Source: Liolophura sinensis (lineage: Eukaryota; Mollusca; Polyplacophora; Chitonida; Chitonidae). Taken from it: 64,000 nucleotides of DNA. This document shows positions 56,010 through 64,000 of the stretch, piece by piece. Positions within the stretch are counted from its first letter, which is position 1; each line of letters starts with the position of its first letter. The stretch covers positions 43,579,682 to 43,643,681 of the forward strand of contig NC_088300.1 in assembly GCF_032854445.1 (NCBI RefSeq). The letters are read 5' to 3'. A program made the translations under genes and the position numbers. A model generated the notes under the pieces. That model made no database searches. It worked only from the letters and a program-made list of their open reading frames with translations, and was not told the DNA's origin.

Positions 56010-59000
56010 CTGTCAATCAACAACAAGCCTTTATTAACAAAGCCTACTACTACATGTTACACATGTATAACATGACAGGATATCCATCAATCACACTGAT
56101 CGTATCATAAACTCACAATGCCTGACACTAAAATAAGTAACACTAAAGCACAAAAAGGCAAAAGTATTCAATATCAAGTTCTGTTATGTTAATTGCTCTC
56201 ACAAACATTACTTTGTGCACATGTACAATTCAAGGATTTCTCAGGTTCAACTTTCAGTTTCATTGCTATAGTATTTAATGGTAAAGCATTTAATCATAGA
56301 ACAATGCCAATGCTAACTTTAAACCAAAATAACGATGCTGTGTCTTACCAAGGTCAAGAGCTTCTATCTGGAATTTGTCTATTTGATTTTTCTCAAAAAG
56401 ATCCCGAAAACGTTGTTTGAGCGGGCGTTTGCCGGTGTCCCCATTTGTCCCGTAAATAATGATAGAGACATTAGCATCTGTACCAGCTCCTGGCAAGTCC
56501 CCGGTTATCACTACTACCTCATACTTCACAGCAGCTAGTTCTGGCAACAACAACAACATTAGCACACATATAATACTGCAATTGATTCTCTGTAATAGGT
56601 ATGGTGCTGTCTATGATGTCCTTAAATAACAACACATTTCTCTAGAAGATGTAAGTTTATATGTGTCTTTAAATAACAAATCGCTACTCTGTGAGGTATT
56701 GTTTAAACTCACATGCAGTGATGTTAACAACCCTTACAGACATGAGGTGTACATCTCAGTGTGATGTACGGATGAGGTGTATATGGGGTGTACGCCTCAT
56801 GTACACCTTAGTGTGATGTATAGATGAGGTGTGCACCCTATCTATATTATCTGAGGTGTACTGTACCTCAAGTACACCTTAGCCATATGCCTCTACCTCA
56901 GGTGTACCTCAGGAAATTGGAAAAAAATCTGCACTTAGACATGTTAGAAGATGTACCTCAGGTACACTTCAGAAACTTTGAAAGTTAAAAAAATTAATGA
57001 TGTACGTCAGGTACACCTTGGTAGCTTTGAGAGCTTTTGAGCAGTTTTAGAACATGAGATGATGTATCTCAAATACACCTCAGCAACTTTTAAAAAAAAA
57101 TCAACACTTAGAAGATGTACCTCAGGTACACCTTAGAAACTTTGAAAGCTAAAAAATGTAAATGATGTACCTCAGGTACACCTCAGCCACTTTTCAAGTT
57201 TTAAAACAAGAGATCAAATTTATATTTCACTTCAGACAAATTGGTGAGTGCAAAATTACAAATACTTTTGTGCAAAAGATTATTCAAGATGGGTACCCTG
57301 AACAACATGCATATATATTCCAGGCTGTGGGAAATCACACAATGACTGATGCTTTCTGGGACAGAATTTGTAACATGTTTGGGCACATGAACAGCCCTAA
57401 CAGGCATAGAAAAGGAGTAGAACTCATTTTTAATCAAGCAGGTAGAAAGCCTCATGCAAATTTATATCATTGTTGTTGTTGTAAGTGATCTAAGATTTAC
57501 AGATACTGTAGACAAAGGACAGCATGCACTTACAAACTTGCCTGTAATTTATACAGCTAATGTTTAAGTGTTTTGAGTTTGTTTTGTATCAAAATAAAAA
57601 GTGAACATCCATATTGCCTATAAACATGTACCTCAGCTATGCCTCACTTGTACCTCAGATACACCTCAGGCATCATATTTTTTACCCAATATTTACAGGG
57701 TACAGAACAGGTACACCTTGAATACACCTCAGATACACTTCAAGTATACCTTAGACACACCTCAGTTCAGATATGCTACACTCCAATGGTACACCTCAGG
57801 AAGTATCTTAAGTATACCTCTAGTACACCTTATGAGAGTGAGCGAACGTGTTACTTCGTGAGATGTAGAATAAATGTAATGATCTTGTAGATCACTACAT
57901 AATGTATGTAGTACATCTTATATTTTGGTGACCGTTAAATAACACATGTGTACCATACACTGTGAGGTGTATACCATATATACCATGATATAATTTTATT
58001 TATTTATTTATTTGATTGGTGTTTTACGCTGTACTCAAGAATATTTCACTTATACGACGGCGGCCAGCATTATGGTGGAAGGAAACCGGGCAGAGCACGG
58101 GTGAAACCCACGACCATCCGCAGGTTGCTGGCAGACCTTCCCACTTACGGCCGGAGAGGAAGCCAGCATGAGCTGGACTTGAACTCACATTGGTGAGGGG
58201 CTTCTGGGTCATTACGCTGCGCTAGCGCGCTAACCGACTGAGCCACGGAGGCCCCACCATGATATAAAGACTCCCACCTAACCTCAGGCACATCTACACT
58301 GTACTTCTGATCAACTCCATGTCCTATCTGTGTTTCAATAAATGGATTCCACGACCTATATTTGTGTATTCAGGCTAACTCAGCACCCACAGTGTAATCA
58401 CTCAGAGGAATCCTTAATATTACTGAATACTTTTGTATGCTACACCCCAGCGATCCCTGACATCAGAAGGCTTAATCACATAAATTAGGACAAGTTTTCC
58501 AGGTTAGGACTGATGCTTACGTCTGACTAAGGCCACTTGACTCTCCTCCACAGACTTCACCTCCAACTCTTTGGCGTCTCGCCGTGAGATTCGATCGCTG
58601 ATAGGAATCCAGTCCTTACACATGAACACATACCTGAAGGAGCAAACATGCGGCAGATATTTATATACAACATCATAGCCTCGAAAAAATCATTTTAGAA
58701 ATAGAATTTCTTACATTAGTACTTTGATCATTTTAACCTAAGCATGTCAATTCAAAGAAAACTCAAAATGGCATGCTTACCACATCAGCCAGGTTAAATA
58801 ATATAGCTGTAAGTAAATTTTCATCAGAAACCATTATTCCAAAGGAGACTTCCATTAAACTACAATGTTAAATCTGCAGCACGATCTCTGGTGTTACTTG
58901 CTCTGAAATTTGTGTATCAGAGATGAGCACACTTACTTGGCACCAGTTGATGTGTCAGTGATGGTCACTTGATGACAGTGCCACTGGGCCTCTCTGGCTC

Positions 59001-62000
59001 CTCTGTCACTCAGGGGTTTGTCTTCACGCTCCACAGCACCCACAATGCACTTCTCCAGTTTCCCAAGATTCCTGGTGGAGTACTTGAAGTAATCCGTCTG
59101 TCCTCTACAAGAGAAAACATTAAAAAGCCAAAAATTCAACCAAATACAGCATCATCGTTCATATATACCAAATTTAACAAACTCTACCTGATTTTAGCCA
59201 CCATAAACCTGACCTGAATATAAATGAAACACCTCGACCAAAAGAATAATTGCATTAACTGTTACCTGCGGAGTATTTTGTTCTGAGCACTGTTCTCCAG
59301 GATGTATGGTTTGGAAGTGCGCACAGAGCCTTCCAGCAGAATCCAGCCATTGTGGATTGTCCCTCCTTCTTTCTTGTCTGTTGTGATTACCTCTATCTCA
59401 TAAGCTGTATAAACAATGGAGAGTTTTAATAAATACGTATTGGTCTTACTCTGGACAATTAGCAAGTTACCATGATCATCAATAGCATGTACATACACAT
59501 GAACTAATGGTTTGGGTACAGGTTCATACACTCTCTCTGTCTCTATGCTTTCTATCAAAAATACAAAAAGATTTGTAGACAAAATAACTTTGGCAGAGTC
59601 TAGTTACATGTAGCTCATCATAGGGTCACTATGAGTTTTTGGTGAAGTTTGAATCTACTCTTTTCAGAAAAAAGTAAGCGATGGCCTCAAAAGTGTCATT
59701 TTAAGGCCCTGTTATGCTTCTGAAAGCATATTTTTACAGGTGCCTGGTTTCCAACCCACCATACTGCTGGCCGTCGTCGTATAAGTGAAATATTCTTGAG
59801 TATTGTGTAAAACACCAATCAAATAAATAAGCAAATATTTTTACAGGTCAAACTTTTTACAATAAAAAACATCACTTTCATGCAGCCTTTGCTAAGGGTG
59901 TATGCTGCATGAGTGTGTGTGAATGTGACTTACTGACTCTCCCTGGCTGTATGCTGTGTAAATGAGTGTAAATAAGGCTTACTGACTCTCCCTCTTCCTG
60001 GAAGTATGCTGCATGAATGTGTTTGAATGTGACTTACTGACTCTCCCTCTCCCTGGTAGTATGCTGTGTGAATGTTTGTCAATGTGACTTACTGACTCTC
60101 TCCTTTTCCCTGGCTGGTGAGTCAGGACTGTTCTGGTTAGCACAGGTCAACTCCCTTACTATCTGTTTGTCATCTTCACGCGTTGATAACCATTTGTCAC
60201 AGGGGAACATGAACTTCTTCTTGGTGTTTAGGTCTGTCACCTCGATGTAGGACAGGTGCCATGCAGCTCCCAAACCTGACAAATACACAAATATACCTAC
60301 TTGTATCACTGAACTTCAAATGATTACAGGTTTACACTGTAGTATATCAATCCTCACAACATGATGACCCAAACCTCTTATAACTATGTCACAAAAGCTA
60401 CTGAAATAAAAAAACAATACGTGTGTTACATTAGTCATCTAAAAGACACGTGATGACATCCAAAGAATAATATATATTTAAAAAAAAAATATCCATCAAA
60501 AGCTGCAAATAAAATAGTTTTTTTTTTTTTTGAAGTTTTCTAAGTCAGTTAAAAGGAATTATAGTATTGGACTCTAAAATGGTATGTTACAGACTCGAAC
60601 TCCCCCATATGAAAATCCAAAATTTTCTGCAGTGACCTGTTATGACTCGCTGACTTAAATAATAAAACAAACTATTTTCGAAGAAAGCATCCTTAACAGA
60701 TGTACAGACAACATTTGTAACCTCCATATTTTGCTAGATGCCATCGATAAAAGACAAATCCCAAGCATCAAAACAGCATTTCTTACTTTCATTCAAAATA
60801 GTGGGGAATAAAGACTTTCATGTTATCAGATAATGAGTACCTTTATTGTCATGCCAGACCCTGAGTTTACTGAGCTCTCCCACGCTCAGTATATCAGAGA
60901 TGGTGAACTCATCCAGCTGATCATTGTCAAACGGACTTTTGTTTGTCTCAGAGCTCTTCAGGTGGAGATCTCCTGAGTTACCATTCTCCCCAAACAGGCT
61001 GATGAAGACGTTAGCATCCGTGCCGGCACCTCTGATAGCTGATGTCTTTACCTTCACCTTGTAGGAAGTCACTGAGCAGAGAAACACAGCAAAGGGCATG
61101 AGATACAATTTATTTATTGCAACTTAATTGTTCCAATTTATGCCCTCCCAGGAGTTAATTTTTAAGTTTACCTATGAAAATGAATTTACGTATACTATAA
61201 TCTGAGAATATCTTTGGATATAAATATGTACACTATTAAACCATGGTCTCTACAAAAGGATTTATCTACAATACTGACTTCAAAGATTGCAGATATTAAG
61301 AGTTAGGAGTTTTTAAAAGTTCTCCACTCACTTCCTATAACTTGTTTCCCTTTGATGAAAGCTGGTAGGTCTCGCACAATTTTCCCATCTTCTGCTTTCT
61401 TGCGACTGAACCACTTGTTACATTTGAACACTGTCAAGTCCCCTGTTTCCATGTTACGGAAGTCCACCTGGTCAACAGTACAGGTGTCAAAGGTAAAGAT
61501 GAGGCAAAGATCGTAACAGTGTGGGCCTATCTACCACAACAGAAACTTTGTGTACATCAATTATCAAGAATATCTACTAAATCAGCAAAATAACTTCAAA
61601 AAATTAATTCTGCTGATCTCAGTATCTGAACTTTAATCAAGTCATCCACAGGAGGTTGAATTTCGTTGGAGTTTTTTCTTAAGTTATTTTATTAAGTCAA
61701 GGGATCAGCCAGGTTAAGAAAATGGGAATGTTTGACATGGGGAATGCCATTTATGACAAGTTTTGCTCAAGACAGTGTGTTGAATTTCAATGTGAAATAT
61801 TCTTTGAGTCTAGACACTGACTCATCATGTACAGATGCCACCATGTATGTTGTCTTGTTAACAAAGTGCATTTGACATTAACTGATACGATGTATGTATT
61901 AGAGAAAGGCAAAACATTGATGAACTTGATACAAACAGCTGTTAAGAGTTAAATGCTAGTCTGAAATAAGTGTCTATTTACCTTTTCCAGATACCAGTCT

Positions 62001-62817
62001 GGTCGGCTTCCCTTTCCATCATGGCCAATTCTCAGCTTCCTCAGTGGGGCTATGTCCTCCAGTTCCAACTGCATCAACAGGTAATCAAACAGGTAGTGAT
62101 TAGCAAGGAAACTTTGTAAACATGAACAATATTTATATTAAGTTTTAAACTTTAAAATTTATGTGTACACCTTACAGCAAATTCAGACGGAGGCTATGCT
62201 TACTTACTTCAACATATATTAGTTTATATGATTTCTGTTTCACCCTTCATTGAACATATTATTTCACTTACATATATGATGTCAAATCTACTGGTAAAGT
62301 CAGACGCTATGCTTGAGGGTATATGTAGGAAGGGTGGATGCTTTTGGATGCATACACCGAAACACTTTACCCCGCATAAATGCTGATTCTGCACAGCTGT
62401 ATTCACTTAGGGAATAGTGGCCTTGAGTGTACTGCTTTTGCTCGCTTCGCCATCAATAGCCAATCTTAGTTTCTGATAATATTTCCTTGAGTTTAAAATG
62501 TGACAAAAACCAAACAATGCATTTTAACTCAACACGTCAGTTTCTTGGAGGAATATGCATTTTCATGGTATCCTTTATACATTCTCTAACCTGGAAGTTA
62601 TCAGCCATTCTAAACCTTCACACCACCAGACACAATACGTCTGATTAATTACTGACCTTGATGAGATCACTTCTTCCTCTCTCAAACCGATCTCCACTTT
62701 TATCAAGAGGGATGATGGATGAAGAGCCCTTTGTGCCAAACACAGTGAGTGTGATAGGGCAGTCTGTGCCAGCCTGGTCCACATCTCCAGTGTACACCGT
62801 CACCTCGTACTGTACCA
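55825..62817 (-). CDS. LOXHD1: LOXHD1-like protein, C-terminal PLAT domains (partial)
   Basis: Ten exons in phase (62817-62657, 62068-61982, 61467-61332, 61071-60841, 60275-60093, 59404-59266, 59104-58937, 58633-58521, 56540-56349, 56009-55825) give 530 residues and a stop. They form four tandem PLAT beta-sandwich domains. Domains 1, 2 and 4 show the PLAT pattern: [21 protein letters not shown] at the start, LxKLxIxHDNxG in the middle and FPCxxWL near the end. The third is diverged and longer. Tandem PLAT repeats are the hallmark of LOXHD1, a protein of hair-cell stereocilia in vertebrates with about 15 PLAT domains. PLAT domains bind membranes or protein partners, often with Ca2+. The 5' part lies right of the window. 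Other multi-PLAT proteins remain possible, so the symbol is provisional. Confidence 0.85.
56349..56540 (-). CDS. LOXHD1: LOXHD1-like exon, first half of PLAT 4
   Basis: Acceptor tgttgttgccag, donor CTTG|gtaaga. Reads [20 protein letters not shown]...[20 protein letters not shown]. Typical PLAT opening. Phase 1 both ends. Confidence 0.92.
56735..57860. repeat. dispersed acctcaggtacacc motif repeat
   Basis: Dozens of copies of gatgtacctcaggtacacct and shorter variants (acctcagatacacctcag), clustered at 56735-57195 and 57600-57840 in a LOXHD1-like intron. Between some copies lies agaaactttgaaagctaaaa, giving a loose unit of about 70 bp. Confidence 0.85.
57994..58255 (-). mobile_element. SINE family 1, full length, with target-site duplication
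   Basis: tttatttatttatttatttg through gaccatccgcaggttgctgg and ctgcgctagcgcgctaaccg to cacggaggcccc. It is flanked by a 12-bp duplication, accatgatataa, at 57982-57993 and 58256-58267. A short piece of the head is deleted (cagcgaccg). Confidence 0.95.
58521..58633 (-). CDS. LOXHD1: LOXHD1-like exon, end of PLAT 3
   Basis: Acceptor ctccttcag, donor CAGAC|gtaagc. Reads [20 protein letters not shown]...[22 protein letters not shown] replaces the usual FPCxxWL. Phase 2 in, phase 1 out. Confidence 0.88.
58937..59104 (-). CDS. LOXHD1: LOXHD1-like exon, middle of PLAT 3
   Basis: Acceptor tctcttgtag, donor GCCAA|gtaagt. Reads [20 protein letters not shown]...[37 protein letters not shown] keeps the outline of a PLAT strand. 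Phase 2 both ends. Confidence 0.88.
59266..59404 (-). CDS. LOXHD1: LOXHD1-like exon, start of PLAT 3
   Basis: Acceptor gtttatacag, donor CGCAG|gtaaca. Reads [20 protein letters not shown]...[20 protein letters not shown]. The AGTDANV stretch of normal PLAT domains is replaced by GGTIHNGW. Phase 1 in, phase 2 out. Confidence 0.88.
59740..59838 (+). mobile_element. SINE family 1 tail fragment
   Basis: gcctggtttccaacccacca, tactgctggccgtcgtcgta, taagtgaaatattcttgagt, then caatcaaataaataagcaaa. Confidence 0.88.
59905..60118. repeat. about 53-bp array made of LOXHD1-like exon end plus donor
   Basis: Three intronic copies and the real exon end. On the minus strand each reads ccagggagagggagagtca|gtaagtcacattca...catgcagcatac. 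The real junction is cagggaaaaggagagagtca|gtaagt at 60093. One copy has gtaagcc in place of gtaagtc. Confidence 0.9.
60093..60275 (-). CDS. LOXHD1: LOXHD1-like exon, second half of PLAT 2
   Basis: Acceptor tatttgtcag, donor GAGTCA|gtaagt. Reads [20 protein letters not shown]...[20 protein letters not shown]...SPAREKERV. Phase 1 both ends. Its end seeds the 53-bp array. Confidence 0.92.
60841..61071 (-). CDS. LOXHD1: LOXHD1-like exon, first half of PLAT 2
   Basis: Acceptor ctctgctcag, donor ATAAAG|gtactc. Reads [20 protein letters not shown]...[14 protein letters not shown]...[11 protein letters not shown]. Typical PLAT. Phase 1 both ends. Confidence 0.93.
61332..61467 (-). CDS. LOXHD1: LOXHD1-like exon, end of PLAT 1
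   Basis: Acceptor tgttgaccag, donor AGGAA|gtgagt. Reads [20 protein letters not shown]...[27 protein letters not shown] corresponds to FPCxxWL. Phase 0 in, phase 1 out. Confidence 0.9.
61982..62068 (-). CDS. LOXHD1: LOXHD1-like exon, middle of PLAT 1
   Basis: Acceptor gttgatgcag, donor GGAAAAG|gtaaat. Reads [20 protein letters not shown], then SRPDWYLEK. Phase 0 both ends. Confidence 0.9.
62069..62656 (-). other. LOXHD1-like intron
   Basis: No array or mobile element recognised here. Confidence 0.5.
62657..62817 (-). CDS. LOXHD1: LOXHD1-like exon, start of PLAT 1
   Basis: Acceptor ctgtgtttcag, donor ATCAAG|gtcagt. Reads [20 protein letters not shown]...[20 protein letters not shown]. Phase 1 in, which fits an upstream exon ending in one base (A), as seen at the repeated donor CCCA|gtaagt in the array beyond it. 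Confidence 0.9.
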
Positions 62818-63119
62818 CTGAAACACAGAATCATAAGAACATCATTACACAGACTTGAATACAGTACATGTAGGTCCTTCCCCTTACAACTTCTGATGTA
62901 CGCTGGCTGGAGACAGCTTGGAAGGCTACTACTTCATGATATTCCAATCACTTCACACATGGGTAACACATATTCACTTGAAACCTATGTACCTGAACCT
63001 TGGTTAAACCTATCAACTTACACACACCTATCTTGCTACATGCAGCTGCTGTTTGCATGTATTATTTAGTGATGAAACTATTTCTTCACATCATGATTAA
63101 CTCCACTCACATAAGAACA

Positions 63120-64000
63120 TGATACTAGTGTCACTTTCCATTATAAACATCCAGCTAATTCTACATGTGCCATGTCACACCCAACTCCTGTCAGGTCCTA
63201 TTTGAGTGTGTGACTTACTGGGTCTGTAGAACATGGTACTAGTGCCATCCTCCACTGTGAACACCCAGCTAATTCTACATGTGCCATGTGACACCCAACT
63301 CCTGTCAGGTCCTATTTGAGTGTGTGACTTACTGGGTCTGTAGAACATGGTACTAGTGCCATCCTCCACTGTGAACACCCAGCTAATTCTACATGTGCCA
63401 TGTCACACCAAACTCCTGTCAGGTCCTGTTTGAGTGTGTGACTTACTGGGTCTGTAGAACATGGTACTAGTGCCATCCTCCACTGTGAACACCCAGCTAA
63501 TTCTACATGTGCCATGTGACACCCAACTCCTGTCAGGTCCTATTCGAGTGTGTGACTTACTGGGTCTGTAGAACATGGTACTAGTGCCATCCTCCACTGT
63601 GAACACCCAGCTAATTCTACATGTGCCATGTGACACCCAACTCCTGTCAGGTCCTATTTGAGCATGTGACTTACTGGGTCTGTAGAACATGGTACTAGTG
63701 CCATCCTCCACTGTGAACACCCAGCTAATTCTACATGTGCCATGTGACACACATAACTCCTGTCAGGTCCTATTTGAGTGTGTGACTTACTGGGTCTGTA
63801 GAACATGGTACTAGTGCCATCCTCCACTGTGAACACCCAGCTAATTCTACATGTGCCATGTGACACACATAACTCCTGTCAGGTCCTATTTGAGTGTGTG
63901 ACTTACTGGGTCTGTAGAACATGGTACTAGTGCCATCCTCCACTGTGAACACCCAGCTAATTCTACATGTGCCATGTCACACCCAACTCCTGTCAGGTCC
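63120..64000. repeat. 114-bp array made of LOXHD1-like exon end plus donor
   Basis: Seven units plus a diverged one at the left, with steps of 114 bp (tgacttactg at 63211, 63325, 63439, 63553, 63667), then 116 bp (63783, 63899). On the minus strand each unit reads agctgggtgttcacagtgga, ggatggcactagtaccatgt, tctacagaccca|gtaagtcac. In frame this is SWVFTVEDGTSTMFYRP, and its phase fits the exon 62657-62817. The array runs past the window, so the genuine exon lies outside or is one of these units. Confidence 0.92.

Noticed and set aside
63175..63952. Repeated frames with VFTVEDGTSTMFYRPSKSHTQ as tandem protein repeats
   Set aside because: Each unit holds a splice donor in phase with the next LOXHD1-like exon, so the peptide after FYRP is intron sequence.

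Overview
The window is animal nuclear DNA with small exons, long introns full of tandem repeats, and GT-AG splice junctions that can be followed exon by exon. The commonest mobile element is a SINE with a tRNA-like head and an (ATAA)n tail, present in about 16 full or partial copies. A second SINE family ends in a CACTCACTCACTC-type tail. Both resemble SINEs I associate with molluscs, so a mollusc or another lophotrochozoan is the most likely source. That is an inference from repeat style and gene content, not from a marker gene.

Layout from left to right. (1) 465-17521, plus strand: nine consecutive exons of GTPBP6, a GTPase of the HflX family that acts on mitochondrial ribosomes. Its introns hold six tandem arrays and several SINEs, including a 4.7 kb satellite of about 65 copies of a 73-bp unit at 10061-14807. 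The first and last parts of the gene are missing. (2) 17522-21747: more repeats, a sequence gap of exactly 200 N (18988-19187) and a full-length SINE. (3) 21748-32631, minus strand: a complete 12-coding-exon gene for cytosolic NADP-dependent isocitrate dehydrogenase (IDH1, 410 residues). (4) 30950-34580: several inverted repeats that surround the IDH1 start exon. (5) 37021-39807 plus strand and 43945-46041 minus strand: two convergent paralogous genes, each with essentially one coding exon. They share a block of about 175 residues that I do not recognise, have nuclear-localisation-like clusters, and look like nuclear regulators. (6) 46050-55824: mainly non-coding, AT-rich DNA with SINE remnants and a possible THAP-domain scrap. 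(7) 55825-62817, minus strand: the last ten coding exons of a LOXHD1-like multi-PLAT-domain gene, whose 5' part lies beyond the window.

The most striking feature is not a gene. In three unrelated genes, six intronic tandem arrays start at a 5' splice site, and their repeat unit contains the end of the exon plus the donor site. Unit sizes are 19, 22, about 53, 87, 95 and 114 bp. The 19-bp array alone places ten further perfect CAG|GTAAGT donors after the authentic one, directly behind the exon that encodes the P-loop of GTPBP6. A further array abuts an acceptor. This looks like a recurrent process that builds minisatellites from splice junctions.

The second candidate for something new is the convergent paralog pair. 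The two proteins are almost identical in the shared block, including a stretch of 68 identical nucleotides, but hardly alignable elsewhere. One copy ends in a CtBP-type PLDLS motif.

The genes do not form a pathway. GTPBP6 (mitochondrial ribosome), IDH1 (cytosolic NADPH and 2-oxoglutarate) and the LOXHD1-like gene (membrane-associated PLAT protein) are ordinary neighbours in an animal genome. All exon models here come from reading frames, phase matching across introns and similarity recalled from the families; no alignment was run.
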